Positions 42,173-51,277 of a DNA stretch of 54,848 nucleotides are shown here, piece by piece. The notes beneath the pieces are model-generated. The model saw only the letters and a program-made list of their open reading frames with translations, had not been told where the DNA came from and did no database searches. A program made the translations under genes and the position numbers. The first letter of the stretch is position 1; every line of letters begins with the position of its first letter. Source of the DNA: Neomegalonema sp. (GTDB lineage Bacteria; Pseudomonadota; Alphaproteobacteria; Rhodobacterales; Rhodobacteraceae); the NCBI GenBank assembly GCA_022760355.1, contig JALEGB010000126.1, forward strand, positions 1-54,848, written 5' to 3'.

Positions 42173-45100
42173 ATGGATCCGATCCGTACTTCAATCGAGC
42201 GGCCAATCGCAGTTATTGCGATCGTTCTTATGGCGGTGCTGTTCGGCGCGCTGGCGCTGACGCAGATCCCGATCCAGCTGGCGCCGGAAGTGCGCAAGCC
42301 CGTGGTTGTGGTGACGACGAGCTGGCCCGGCGCCGCGCCTGCGGAGATTGAGCGGGAAATCGTCAACCCGCAGGAAGAGCAATTCAAAGGGCTCGACGGG
42401 TTGGTTCGGATGATTTCGTCGTCCCAGACCGGTCGCGGCTCAATCACGCTGGAATTCGCGGTCGGCACGGATATGAGCCGATCGCTCCTGCTGGTTTCCA
42501 ACCGGTTGGACCGCGTCGGCAGCTATCCGTCCGAGGCCGGCGAGCCGGTAATCGACGGGTCCGGCTCCGAAGATACGCCTTCGGCCTGGTTTATCCTGAC
42601 TGCGGGAGAGCGCGCCGGCAAGTCAATCGAGCGCTATGGCGACTTCGCAGAGGATGTGATCAAGGAGCGTTTGGAGCGGGTCGACGGCGTTGGCGCGGTC
42701 AATGTCTATGGCGGCGTCGAGCGGCAGTTGGAGATCATCTTCAATCCGGCGCGCCTGGCGGCCTATCGTCTGACTGTCCCGGAGCTGCTGACGGCGTTGC
42801 GGCGCGAGAGCGTCTCGGTCTCAGCGGGCGACGTGGAGGAAGGCAAGCGGCGCTACATCGTGCGGGCGGAGGGGCGCCTCAACACGGTCGAGAAGCTGAA
42901 GGAAGTGGTGATCCGCAGCGGCGTCGCCGGCGCCACAGGGGCGACGGGGCGCGTGTTCCTGCGCGACATCGCGGAGGTGAAGTTCGGATATAAAGAACCG
43001 CGGGCGCGCATTCGCCATAAAGGCCGGCCTGCAATCGCGATCAACATCGTGCGCGAGACCGGCGCCAATGTGATCGAAATCATGAAGGGCGCGCGGGTTG
43101 CGGTTGCGGAGTTGAAGGCGGGGCCGATTCCACGCGCCGGGCTGCAACTTGAGCAAGTGTATGATGAGACGATCTACATCAACGGCGCGATTGATTTGGT
43201 GCTGCAGAACATCGTCTATGGCGGTTTGCTGGCTGCGGGCGTGTTGCTGATCTTCCTGCGCTCCCCCGCGGCGACGTTGGTCGTTTCGCTGGCTATCCCC
43301 GTGTCGATCGTCGCTTCCTTTGTGGCGATGGCGGCGCTCGGCCGAACGCTGAACGTCATTTCGCTGGCGGGCATCGCGTTTGCGGTGGGCATGGTTGTCG
43401 ACGCGGCGATCGTCGTGCTCGAAAACATCTATCGGTTGCGGCAGAAGGGGTTGAGCCGCGGGGAGGCCGCCTATCAAGGCGCGAAGCAGGTGTGGGGCGC
43501 TATCCTCGTCTCGGCCCTGACCACCGTGCTGGTGTTTGTGCCGATCCTGGTGATGCAGCTGGAGGCTGGGCAGCTGTTCCGTGACATTGCGGTGGCGATT
43601 TCGGTGTCAGTGTTGCTGTCCTTGGTCGTCGCGGTGACGGTGATTCCCGCGCTCTCCAGCCGGCTGTTGCGCGGTAAGCAAGAGCCTGGAGCTGGCGAAC
43701 AAGGTCTGAAGCTGCTGCCTCTGCCGATCATTGATCATTTCGGCCGGCTGTTCGGCTGGCTGATCAATGGCTATGCGGCGCTGACGACGCGGTTCATCGG
43801 GGCGGGCGTTATCGCGGTTGCGCTCATTAGCGGCGTGGCGGTTTGGGGGGCGTATAAGTACCTGCCAAAGCTCGAATATCTGCCCGAGGGCAATCGCAAT
43901 CTGATCATTGGCTTTGTGGCGCCGCCCGCCGGCTACAATCTTGGCACCACCTTCGATATCGCGCGTCGGGTCGAAAGCGTCGCCGGTCCGCTCTGGAAGC
44001 GCGGCGAGGAGCTGAAAAAGGCGGCCATCGCCGCGGAGCCGGACAACCCGGCCTTCAGACTGCCGCAGCCGCCGCTGGTCGACACAACACCGGGCGCGCC
44101 GGCGCTGGAGCATTTCTTCTTCGTCGCCTTTGACGGCGCGACCATCGTTGGCGCCGTCGCGTCGGATCCTTCGCGCGCGGGGCAGATTGGCCGGGCGTTA
44201 ATGCCCGCGATTTTCTCCGAGCCAGGAACCTTCGGGATTGTGCGGCAGGCGTCGATATTCGGCCGCGGCGTTGGCGGCAGCCGTTCAATCGAGTTGGATA
44301 TCACCGGGCCCAATATCGGCGAGATCCTGGCGGTTGCTCAGCGAGCGGCGGGCAAGGTCGTCGGCCTGTTCCCGCGGTCCAAGGGGCACCAGTTCCGCCC
44401 TCTGCCGGGGTTGACGCTCGGCGCGCCGGAACTGCGCGTGGTGCCCGACCGTGTGCGACTGGCGGATGCCGGCATTGGGGCGGAAACGCTGGCGCTGACC
44501 ATCGACGCTTACAATGACGGGGTTCGGGTTGAGGAAATCACGGTGGGGGCGGAGCGGCTGGATTTGATGCTGAAGGGCGCTGCGTCCCTGAGCGATGCAA
44601 AGGTCAAGACCCAGGATATCGGCGGCTTTCCGGTCGTGACGCCGAGCGGTCGGATCGTGCCGGTTGCGGCGCTTTCGGAGGTGAAGCTCACTGCCGGCCC
44701 GACCCAGATCCGACATACGGAGCGCCGACGGACGGTGACGCTGCAGGTCACGCCTGCGTCCTATGTGCCTTTGGAAACCGCGTTGGAGACGATGCAGACC
44801 AAAGTCATCGACGCGCTGAAGAAAGAGGGCGTGCCTGCGAGCGTGTCGATGTCAATGTCTGGCGCGGCGGATCAGTTGAGCCAGACTTGGGCGGCGCTGC
44901 AGTGGAACCTGCTGCTGGCGCTGGCGATTGTCTATTTGGTGATGGCGATTCTGTTCGAGAGCTTCGTGCTGCCGTTGGTGATTTTGATCACTGTGCCGGT
45001 TGCGGGCGCGGGCGGGGTCGCCGGCCTTGCGATGTTGAACGCTTCGGGCGCGCCGCAACCATTGGACATGCTGACCATGCTCGGTTTCGTGATTCTGATC

Positions 45101-45448
45101 GGCATCGTGGTCAACAACGCGATCCTGATCGTCGATCAGGCCCAGCAACATCAGCGCTTAGACGGCATGACCGCGCGAGATGCGATTAGGGAGGCTGTGC
45201 GCAACCGTACGCGGCCAATCTTTATGTCCACGCTTACAAGCGTCTTTGGGATGGCGCCGCTGATCTTCTTCCCTGGCGCCGGCTCGGAACTTTATCGCGG
45301 GTTGGGAACGGTTGTGGTTGGCGGTCTTTCGCTGTCGGCGGTGCTGACCTTGTTGCTGACGCCGCCGCTGTTGCGGATGGCGATGCGGGACCGGCCGCTC
45401 GCCTCGCCTTCGGCGGCGGTTGCGCCAGCCGCGGCGGCGGCGGAATAG
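42173..45448 (+). CDS. RND efflux pump inner-membrane permease
   Basis: The 1091-residue protein has the 12-span, two-large-loop RND layout. GAAPAEIEREIVNPQEE marks the first porter subdomain, and FLRSPAATLVVSLAIPVSIV and GLAMLNASGAP precede the central spans. In span four the proton-relay pair reads VVDAAIVVLEN (D410-A411), where AcrB-type pumps have two Asps; in span ten it reads VVNNAILIVDQ (N981-N982) where AcrB has Lys-Asn. The relay is therefore changed, as in other RND subgroups. Drug or heavy-metal substrate cannot be told. It is co-transcribed with the adaptor gene. Confidence 0.93.
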   Translation: MDPIRTSIERPIAVIAIVLMAVLFGALALTQIPIQLAPEVRKPVVVVTTSWPGAAPAEIEREIVNPQEEQFKGLDGLVRMISSSQTGRGSITLEFAVGTDMSRSLLLVSNRLDRVGSYPSEAGEPVIDGSGSEDTPSAWFILTAGERAGKSIERYGDFAEDVIKERLERVDGVGAVNVYGGVERQLEIIFNPARLAAYRLTVPELLTALRRESVSVSAGDVEEGKRRYIVRAEGRLNTVEKLKEVVIRSGVAGATGATGRVFLRDIAEVKFGYKEPRARIRHKGRPAIAINIVRETGANVIEIMKGARVAVAELKAGPIPRAGLQLEQVYDETIYINGAIDLVLQNIVYGGLLAAGVLLIFLRSPAATLVVSLAIPVSIVASFVAMAALGRTLNVISLAGIAFAVGMVVDAAIVVLENIYRLRQKGLSRGEAAYQGAKQVWGAILVSALTTVLVFVPILVMQLEAGQLFRDIAVAISVSVLLSLVVAVTVIPALSSRLLRGKQEPGAGEQGLKLLPLPIIDHFGRLFGWLINGYAALTTRFIGAGVIAVALISGVAVWGAYKYLPKLEYLPEGNRNLIIGFVAPPAGYNLGTTFDIARRVESVAGPLWKRGEELKKAAIAAEPDNPAFRLPQPPLVDTTPGAPALEHFFFVAFDGATIVGAVASDPSRAGQIGRALMPAIFSEPGTFGIVRQASIFGRGVGGSRSIELDITGPNIGEILAVAQRAAGKVVGLFPRSKGHQFRPLPGLTLGAPELRVVPDRVRLADAGIGAETLALTIDAYNDGVRVEEITVGAERLDLMLKGAASLSDAKVKTQDIGGFPVVTPSGRIVPVAALSEVKLTAGPTQIRHTERRRTVTLQVTPASYVPLETALETMQTKVIDALKKEGVPASVSMSMSGAADQLSQTWAALQWNLLLALAIVYLVMAILFESFVLPLVILITVPVAGAGGVAGLAMLNASGAPQPLDMLTMLGFVILIGIVVNNAILIVDQAQQHQRLDGMTARDAIREAVRNRTRPIFMSTLTSVFGMAPLIFFPGAGSELYRGLGTVVVGGLSLSAVLTLLLTPPLLRMAMRDRPLASPSAAVAPAAAAAE

Positions 45449-45502
45449 AGGGCAGGGGCGTCCGCCTGCGTGGGTGGGAAGATGCGCCTCGAGAAAACGG
45501 TT

Positions 45503-45535
45503 TGCGAACTCTTCACGGTTTGTGACGAGTTCGCA
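45503..45535. repeat. Inverted repeat of the GAACTC family
   Basis: TGCGAACTC (45503-45511) and GAGTTCGCA (45527-45535) pair perfectly around 15 bases. It is the core of the local repeat in two arms, 55 bases after the RND permease stop, and could end its transcript. Confidence 0.7.
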
Positions 45536-45636
45536 CCAAAAACGCGCATTTCGGTCGCGCATTCTACTGTAAAGAGAGCATTAACCAAGTCGGACTTTGA
45601 TGACGGCGACCCCCTTCTTGCCGGAGCCGCCGTCCG

Positions 45637-46119
45637 ATGCGCCTGCACGCCTACGCCGCAACCGTTCATATTGCGATCGCTCAAATCGGCTTAGCGCCGA
45701 GCTTGGGGGCGTTCATCCGTTCGCGACGGTCCCGCACCGCTGCCGTCGCTCGCGCGCAGGCGGCGCGTCGGCATCGGCGGGCCTTGGCCGCAGTCGGGCT
45801 CTGCCTCGGTTTCTGTTTTTCGGTTATTTTCTGGCCGCCCAGCCATGGCGCAATGCTGATCGTAACCCCGCCTTGGTTTGCCGCGCAGGCGGCTGAGGCT
45901 AAAATCGCGGAGGCGGGCGGGGTGGTTCTGTCGGCGCAAGACGGCGATGTCCGGCTGTTTGGCTTCGCCGTCGCAAGAACCGTGATCGGCGCAGGCCCGT
46001 CCTTTCGGTCGCGGGTCCTGTGGCGGGGCGCGCTGCCGCTGGATGCGCGGCCGGTGATCTGGCTGCGGGAGCAGGCTGTCGCGTTTCGAACGTTTCTGCG
46101 CGGCGATCCGCCCCTCTAG
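45637..46119 (+). CDS. Uncharacterised protein, possible membrane anchor
   Basis: A 160-residue reading frame with a basic N-terminal half and one span (LAAVGLCLGFCFSVIFWPP, about 51-69). It is followed by MLIVTPPWFAAQAAEAKIAE and VVLSAQDGDVRLFGFAVART, which look like a small beta-alpha module. No ribosome-binding site precedes the ATG, and an internal ATG near 45853 is possible. The TAG stop (46117-46119) is part of a repeat. Its existence is moderately supported by length and amino-acid composition; function unknown. Confidence 0.45.
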   Translation: MRLHAYAATVHIAIAQIGLAPSLGAFIRSRRSRTAAVARAQAARRHRRALAAVGLCLGFCFSVIFWPPSHGAMLIVTPPWFAAQAAEAKIAEAGGVVLSAQDGDVRLFGFAVARTVIGAGPSFRSRVLWRGALPLDARPVIWLREQAVAFRTFLRGDPPL

Positions 46120-46156
46120 GGTGCGAACTCCTAAATCTTGTCGGCGCACGCTCTAA
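46116..46156. repeat. CTAG-bounded composite repeat
   Basis: It reads CTAGGGTGCGAACTCCTAAA, then TCTTG and TCGGCGCACGCTCTAAC. The first half is the GAACTC repeat, and the second half matches the end of the element at 16690-16711. The TAG stop of the plus-strand gene ending at 46119 falls in its first CTAG. Confidence 0.75.
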
Positions 46157-46228
46157 CGCCGGCGCGTGACATGCGAACGGGCCGCTGAGGGCGGCCCGCA
46201 CGGTTTGCCTTGATCAAAACCTGCGCGG

Positions 46229-46339
46229 CTATTCGCCCTTCAGGTCTTTCTCATCCTCCTGATGCTCCAGCCACAGCGCGTTGACGACTGCGAACAGCGC
46301 GGCGAAGGCGAGGCCCAGTATCCAAGCAAAGTACCACAT
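46229..46339 (-). CDS. cydX: Cytochrome bd oxidase small subunit CydX
   Basis: A 36-residue single-span protein, MWYFAWILGLAFAALFAVVN followed by ALWLEHQEDEKDLKGE. The MWYFAWILG start and the Glu/Lys-rich tail are the CydX/YbgT signature. CydX stabilises cytochrome bd and its hemes. It is too short for standard gene-finding thresholds. It starts 30 bases after cydB, with GGAAGGAAATGAAGAG before the ATG, so it belongs to the cydAB operon. Confidence 0.93.
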   Translation of the reverse strand: MWYFAWILGLAFAALFAVVNALWLEHQEDEKDLKGE

Positions 46340-46369
46340 CTCTTCATTTCCTTCCGTACTGGACGCCGC

Positions 46370-47569
46370 TTAGTACAGCGACTCGCCGTTCGCCTCGATC
46401 TCCTTCTCATCGACCTTGCCCCACAGCACCTTGTAGACCCAGGCGGTGTAGAGCAGGACGATGGGCAAGAAGATCACGGTCGAAACGAGCATGATGAACA
46501 GCGTCTGATGGCTCGAGCTTGCGTCCCAGACGGTCAGGCTCGATTTCGGATCGATCGAGCTTGGCAGAATGAACGGGAACATCGACACGCCGACGGTGGA
46601 GATGACGCCGAAGACCGACAGTTTGGACGCGATAAAGGTCGGGGCTTCCCATCCGGCGCGGAGTCCGATGAACGCGACGAGCGCGCCGAGGAACCCGAGC
46701 GCCGGCGCGGCGAGCATCCAGGGATATTTTGAGTAATTGGCGAACCAGCTGGCGTCGCCGCCCTTGGTCACAGCGGAGTAGAGCGGGTTCGACGGCCCAT
46801 CGACTTTTACCGATGCAGGATCGGCGAAGGCGTACGCGTCGACCATCACTGGCAACAGCGCGCCGCATACGGCGAACAGGACGATAACGGCCGCCGCCGC
46901 GATCGAGCCATAGGCGCGGCCGCGCTCAGCGACAACGCCGCCGGCCTTCAAACCCAGCCAAGCGCCGCCATGCATCGCCAGCATCGCGACGGAAAGCAGG
47001 CCGCAGAGCAGAGCGTAGGGGTTAAGCAGCTGGATCAGGTTGTCCAAGAACCGCAGGCCGAGAAGCGAGAAATTTGGGTCGCCATACAGCGGGCGCAGCT
47101 CGTCCGTTAGGCGGAAGGGCACCCCTTGCAGCACATTGCCCAGCGCAACGCCGAAGATCAGCGCCGGAACGAAGCCGCCGATAAATAGCGCCCAGTCCCA
47201 TCGGCTGCGCCAACCGGCGTCCGGGCGTTTGGAGCGGTATTTGAAGGCGACCGGGCGCAAAATCATCGCGGCGAGGACCAGGAACATCGCCAGATAGAAG
47301 CCCGAGAAGCTGACCGCATACAGCGGCGGCCAGGCGGCGAAGATCGCGCCGCCGCCAAGGATGAACCAAACTTGGTTGCCTTCCCAGACTGGCGCGATGC
47401 TGTTGATGGCGACGCGCCGCTCGATATCCGTTTTGGCGACGAAGGGCAGCAGCGCCGCCACGCCCATATCGAAGCCGTCCGTCGCGGCGAAGCCGATCAG
47501 CAGAACGCCGAGCAGCACCCACCACACTACGCGCAGCACTTCATAGTCGAACAATTCGTAGAGGACCAT
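46370..47569 (-). CDS. cydB: Cytochrome bd ubiquinol oxidase subunit II
   Basis: A 399-residue polytopic protein with the CydB fold. VVWWVLLGVLLIGFAATDGF opens it; DMGVAALLPFV and INSIAPVWEGNQVWFILGGG (about 56-75) are strongly conserved, and the C-terminal FLPIVLLYTAWVYKVLWGKV is typical. CydB holds the structural ubiquinone side and a proton path, while CydA carries the hemes. It lies 83 bases after cydA and 30 bases before cydX. It is a complete subunit of a high-affinity terminal oxidase for low-oxygen growth. Confidence 0.96.
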   Translation of the reverse strand: MVLYELFDYEVLRVVWWVLLGVLLIGFAATDGFDMGVAALLPFVAKTDIERRVAINSIAPVWEGNQVWFILGGGAIFAAWPPLYAVSFSGFYLAMFLVLAAMILRPVAFKYRSKRPDAGWRSRWDWALFIGGFVPALIFGVALGNVLQGVPFRLTDELRPLYGDPNFSLLGLRFLDNLIQLLNPYALLCGLLSVAMLAMHGGAWLGLKAGGVVAERGRAYGSIAAAAVIVLFAVCGALLPVMVDAYAFADPASVKVDGPSNPLYSAVTKGGDASWFANYSKYPWMLAAPALGFLGALVAFIGLRAGWEAPTFIASKLSVFGVISTVGVSMFPFILPSSIDPKSSLTVWDASSSHQTLFIMLVSTVIFLPIVLLYTAWVYKVLWGKVDEKEIEANGESLY

Positions 47570-47652
47570 TTTCGCCTCTTGATTCCATTGTCTGATGGCG
47601 CATTGCGCCGATTGGGAGGCGCGCCGCGGCTGAGGCGGCGCGCATGGCGGGG

Positions 47653-49317
47653 CTACTCGGCCGGGGTCGCGCTAGGCGACGGGCCGGCTCCGGAATGGTT
47701 GAGCGCGGCGCGCTGTGCGGCGCGTTTGCGTTCCCACTCCTCGACATAGGCGTCATCCAGATACGGGCCGATGCCGATATATTTCACCATCAGGCGCATC
47801 TCGATGATCAGCAGCACGGTGTAGAGCGCGACAAAGCCGATGATCGTGACCCACAGATCCGCTTCCGTCAGGCTGGAGGCCGCTTTGAAGGTCGGCAGCA
47901 GCCCTTCGATGGCCCAGGGCTGGCGGCCATACTCGGCGACGAACCATCCCAGCTCGCAGGCGATCCACGGCAGCGGGATCGACAGCACCGCAATCCGCAG
48001 CGCCGTGCGGCTGAATTGGCCGCCCTTGAAGGAAGATCGCCAGAAGAAGAAGGCCGTGAACAGGATGAAGTAGAAGCCAAGAGCGACCATGGCGCGGAAG
48101 GACCAGAACAGCGGCGATACCCGCGGCACCGTGTCCCAAGCCGCTTTCGGCACCGCTTTGTCGATCTGCTCCTTCGACGCTTTCGTGACGTCGATCGCCT
48201 TGCCGTCAGCGTCCTTCAGGTGCGGTTCAAGCAGGAACGCGTAGCCGAGATTCGGCATATGCGTGTCGAACACTGCTTTGTCGACCGAGCTGATCTCTTT
48301 GCCGGCGGCGCGATCCGCCCGCATCTTTTTCAGGGTCTTGTAGGCGATCAGTCCTGAGCGAATGCGTGTCTCCGCCCGTTTCACCAACTCTTTGATTCCG
48401 GGTACTTTCTCAGTCAAAGACCGCGTTGCGATGATCCCGAGAACCGCTGGGATCTCAATGATTTTCTCGGTCTTCCGCGCCTCTTGATCGGGGAAACCGA
48501 GCAGCGTGAAGCCTGCTGGCGCTTTCTCCGTCTCCCACGCGCCCTCCATGGCGGCGAGCTTCATTTTCTGATGTTCAGAGGCGGAGTAGCCGCTTTCATC
48601 GCCGAGCACGACGACCGAAAGGCTCGCGGCCAGGCCGAAGCTGGCGGCGACGGCGATCGAGCGTTTGGCTAGGGCGCTATGCCGATCTTTCAGCAGGTAC
48701 CAGGCCGACACGCCAATCACGAACAGGGCGGCGGTGACGTAGCCGGCCGAAACCGTGTGAACAAACTTCGCCTGCGCCACCGGGTTCATCAACACGGCGC
48801 CAAAATCGGCGATTTCCATCCGCATTGTGTCCGGATTGAACACAGCGCCGACCGGGAACTGCATCCAGCCATTTGCGATCAAGATCCACAGCGCGGAGAA
48901 GTTGGAGCCCAGCGCCACCGCCCACGCGGTCGCCAAATGGGCGCGCTTTGAAAGCTTGTCCCACCCGAAGAAGAACAGGCCGACAAAGGTCGCTTCCAGA
49001 AAGAACGCCATCAGGCCTTCGATCGCGAGTGGGGCGCCGAAGATATCGCCAACGTAATGGCTATAATAGCTCCAGTTCATTCCGAACTGAAACTCCATTG
49101 TCAGGCCGGTGGCGACGCCCAAGACAAAGTTGATGCCGAACAGCGTCCCCCAGAACTTGGTCATTTGGCGCCATATTGGCTTGTCCGTCATCACGTAAAC
49201 CGTTTCCATAATCGCAACGAGCATGGAAAGGCCGAGGGTCAGGGGCACAAACAAGAAGTGATACATCGCGGTCATCGCAAACTGGAATCGCGATAGCGAC
49301 GTGACGTCGAACTCCAT
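47653..49317 (-). CDS. cydA: Cytochrome bd ubiquinol oxidase subunit I
   Basis: The 554-residue subunit has the CydA spans and heme ligands. FAMTAMYHFLFVPLTLGLSM carries His 20 (heme b595). AFFLEATFVGLFFFGWD carries the conserved Glu near 107-108, and AKFVHTVSAGYVTAALFVIG has His near 187 (heme b558). A long Q-loop (about 250-390) with GDESGYSASEHQKMKL is of the E. coli (long-loop) type. It oxidises ubiquinol and reduces O2. A palindrome resembling an FNR/FixK box lies 104 bases upstream of the start. The ATG at 49317 is supported by the conserved N-terminus. Confidence 0.96.
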   Translation of the reverse strand: MEFDVTSLSRFQFAMTAMYHFLFVPLTLGLSMLVAIMETVYVMTDKPIWRQMTKFWGTLFGINFVLGVATGLTMEFQFGMNWSYYSHYVGDIFGAPLAIEGLMAFFLEATFVGLFFFGWDKLSKRAHLATAWAVALGSNFSALWILIANGWMQFPVGAVFNPDTMRMEIADFGAVLMNPVAQAKFVHTVSAGYVTAALFVIGVSAWYLLKDRHSALAKRSIAVAASFGLAASLSVVVLGDESGYSASEHQKMKLAAMEGAWETEKAPAGFTLLGFPDQEARKTEKIIEIPAVLGIIATRSLTEKVPGIKELVKRAETRIRSGLIAYKTLKKMRADRAAGKEISSVDKAVFDTHMPNLGYAFLLEPHLKDADGKAIDVTKASKEQIDKAVPKAAWDTVPRVSPLFWSFRAMVALGFYFILFTAFFFWRSSFKGGQFSRTALRIAVLSIPLPWIACELGWFVAEYGRQPWAIEGLLPTFKAASSLTEADLWVTIIGFVALYTVLLIIEMRLMVKYIGIGPYLDDAYVEEWERKRAAQRAALNHSGAGPSPSATPAE

Positions 49318-49630
49318 GGGAGTCTCCTTATATCAAGCTTCGCGCTTCGCGTTTTTATTCACGCAGAAGGAAGCAAATCTTGCGATAGGCGTAAGTTATC
49401 GGCCCGGAATTGCGTTTGGATTGACCATGGTCAAATCGAGCTGCGGCAGAAACGCACGAAACGTTGGGCGTCGAAAGCGCGCTGGCGGTCGCGCGACAAC
49501 GCGTCCCTGGTTTCTGAGGGGCGGCCTGGGCCGCCACTTCCTAAATCTGGCGGCCTGGGGTGCGAACTCATAAATCTGGTCGTCGGCAGCCCGTCAAACG
49601 CTGACGACGCCTGATGAAGGGGTTTCGACC
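49318..49630. promoter_or_regulatory. cydA upstream region with FNR-like box and repeats
   Basis: This 313-base stretch lies between cydC (stop at 49631) and cydA. It holds the FNR-like palindrome at 49421-49434 and repeat copies at 49541-49582 and 49599-49634. No gene is seen in it. A promoter for cydABX is expected here, separate from any readthrough from cydDC. Confidence 0.6.
49421..49434 (-). promoter_or_regulatory. FNR/FixK-type binding site upstream of cydA
   Basis: TTGACCATGGTCAA is a perfect 14-base palindrome in the TTGA(C/T)-N4-(G/A)TCAA form of the FNR/FixK/ANR family. It lies 104 bases before the cydA start. Such regulators switch on high-affinity oxidases at low oxygen, so activation of cydABX is the natural reading; its distance from the true transcription start is not known. 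Confidence 0.7.
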
Positions 49631-49634
49631 CTAG
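49541..49634. repeat. Two GAACTC repeat copies and one arm of a 36-base inverted repeat
   Basis: CTAAATCTGGCGGCC (49541) is a fragment, and GGGTGCGAACTCATAAATCT (49558-49577) is a full copy. The 36 bases at 49599-49634 are the exact reverse complement of 54742-54777. The cydC TAG stop (49633-49631) lies in this arm's terminal CTAG. Confidence 0.8.
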
Positions 49635-51277
49635 CTCAGGCGGATAACGCGGTCCGCCAGCGCGCGCTCTTCGGCGCGGTGGCTGGCGATGATGATCGCG
49701 GCGCCGTCCAAATGGCGCAGAGCCTGTGTGAGAACCCGCTCCGCCTGATCGGCGGCGAGGCCTTCGGTCGGCTCATCGAGGAGCGCGATGTTGGGGCGCC
49801 GAAGCAGAAGCCGGGCGAACGCCAGGCGGCGGGTCTCGCCACCGGAAAAGCCTACTGCGCCGGCGCCTAGCCGCGCCTCTAGCCCGCCGACGCGCTGCGC
49901 CGCTTCCTCCATCTCCACCGCTCTGAGAACCTCCCACAACGCATCATCCGACGCGTCTGGCGCACCGAGCCGAAGCGCGTCCGCCAAGGTTGTTCCGAGT
50001 AGTTCGGACCGTTGCGGCAGGTAGCCTACTGTTTGGCGCAGGGCGGCTTCTGGCCAGGCCGCCAGCGGCGCGCCGTTGAGTTGAATATATCCGTCGCTCG
50101 GTTCGGCGATGCGGGCCGCAAGCGCGAGGATCGTGCTTTTGCCTGAGCCGCTCGCGCCTTCGAGGGCGATAATCTCGCCGGCCTGCGCCTCGAGCGTCAA
50201 ACCCGATAGAACCGGCGCGCGGGTCGGCGCATAGGCGAAGCTGATATTGTTGAACGCCAGCCCCGCCGCAGCGGCCGCCGCCGCCGTCGGCGGCGTTGCG
50301 TGGGGGGGCTCCGAGATCATCTGCAGCCGCGGCGCGATGCGGCGGGCCGCCAGCGCAAGGGCGCCATATTCGAGCGCGCCGCGACGCAGTGGCGCGATGG
50401 TTTCAAGCAGCCCAAGCGCAGTCAGCGCGGCCAGCGCGGCGATCGGCGCCTCGACGCCGGCGATGGACAAGCTCGACCAGAGCGCGAGCGCGATTGAAAG
50501 GTCGCCTGAGAAAGCGACGGCGCCGCCAACCCAAATATCGAGCCGGCGCAGCTCCGCCTCGGCCTCCGCTGCGCGCATCGCGGCGGCGTCAATCGCTGCG
50601 CGCTGGGCGTCCAGTCGCCCAGCCGCCGCGTATTCGGGCGTCGCGCTCATCAAATCGACGGTTCGCAGCCTTATTGCATCCAGCGCCGCCAGCCGCCGCC
50701 GCGCGGCGCGCGCGCCGCGACGGGCGCTGAACCGCACGCCCAGCCCGCCCGCCAGCGCCAGGGGAGCGATCGTTAGAACCGCGACCTCCAGCCCAGCGAA
50801 CCACCAGAGCGCCGCCGCGCCGAGCGTTAAGGTCAAGGCGGCGACGGAGATGGGCAACAGGAGACGGAGATAAAAACCATCGAGCGCGTCGACATCCGCG
50901 GTGAGCCGGCTGAGGGCCTCGCCGCGACGGAGGCGGCCGATCATCGACCATGGGCCCTGCGCCAATCCGCGATACACTGCGCCGCGGAGTTCCGCCAAAA
51001 AGCGCAGCGTGGCGTCGTGGGTCGCCAGACGCTCCCCATAGCGCGCCGCGGTGCGGCTAAGCGCGAAGAAACGTACGCCGGCGCCCGGGCGGAAGACGTC
51101 GAAGGCGATGCCGACCCCGGCCGCGCCGGCGATTGCAGTTGCGGTGATGAACCAGCCCGATAGGCCGAGCAGCGCGGCCGCGGAGGCGGAGGCGAGGACG
51201 GCCAGCAGGGCGCCGAGCAGCAGACGACGGCCATGGCTGGCGCGAAATGCGGCGAAGAGCGTCCAGAGATGTTTCAC
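49631..51277 (-). CDS. cydC: Thiol-reductant ABC exporter subunit CydC
   Basis: The 548-residue protein has six membrane spans (about 15-310) and an ATPase domain. It carries GASGSGKSTILALAARIAEP (Walker A, about 374), FSGGETRRLAFARLLL (signature) and IALLDEPTEGLAADQ (Walker B). With CydD it exports glutathione and cysteine, needed for cytochrome bd and c assembly. The GTG at 51277 overlaps the cydD stop (GTGA). The final TAG lies in the 36-base inverted repeat. The last residues match the expected family end, so no truncation is evident. Confidence 0.93.
   Translation of the reverse strand: MKHLWTLFAAFRASHGRRLLLGALLAVLASASAAALLGLSGWFITATAIAGAAGVGIAFDVFRPGAGVRFFALSRTAARYGERLATHDATLRFLAELRGAVYRGLAQGPWSMIGRLRRGEALSRLTADVDALDGFYLRLLLPISVAALTLTLGAAALWWFAGLEVAVLTIAPLALAGGLGVRFSARRGARAARRRLAALDAIRLRTVDLMSATPEYAAAGRLDAQRAAIDAAAMRAAEAEAELRRLDIWVGGAVAFSGDLSIALALWSSLSIAGVEAPIAALAALTALGLLETIAPLRRGALEYGALALAARRIAPRLQMISEPPHATPPTAAAAAAAGLAFNNISFAYAPTRAPVLSGLTLEAQAGEIIALEGASGSGKSTILALAARIAEPSDGYIQLNGAPLAAWPEAALRQTVGYLPQRSELLGTTLADALRLGAPDASDDALWEVLRAVEMEEAAQRVGGLEARLGAGAVGFSGGETRRLAFARLLLRRPNIALLDEPTEGLAADQAERVLTQALRHLDGAAIIIASHRAEERALADRVIRLS

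Noticed and set aside
49301-49573. 90-residue plus-strand frame in the cydA upstream region
   Set aside because: It spans the FNR-like box and repeats, has no ribosome site, and looks like a chance frame.
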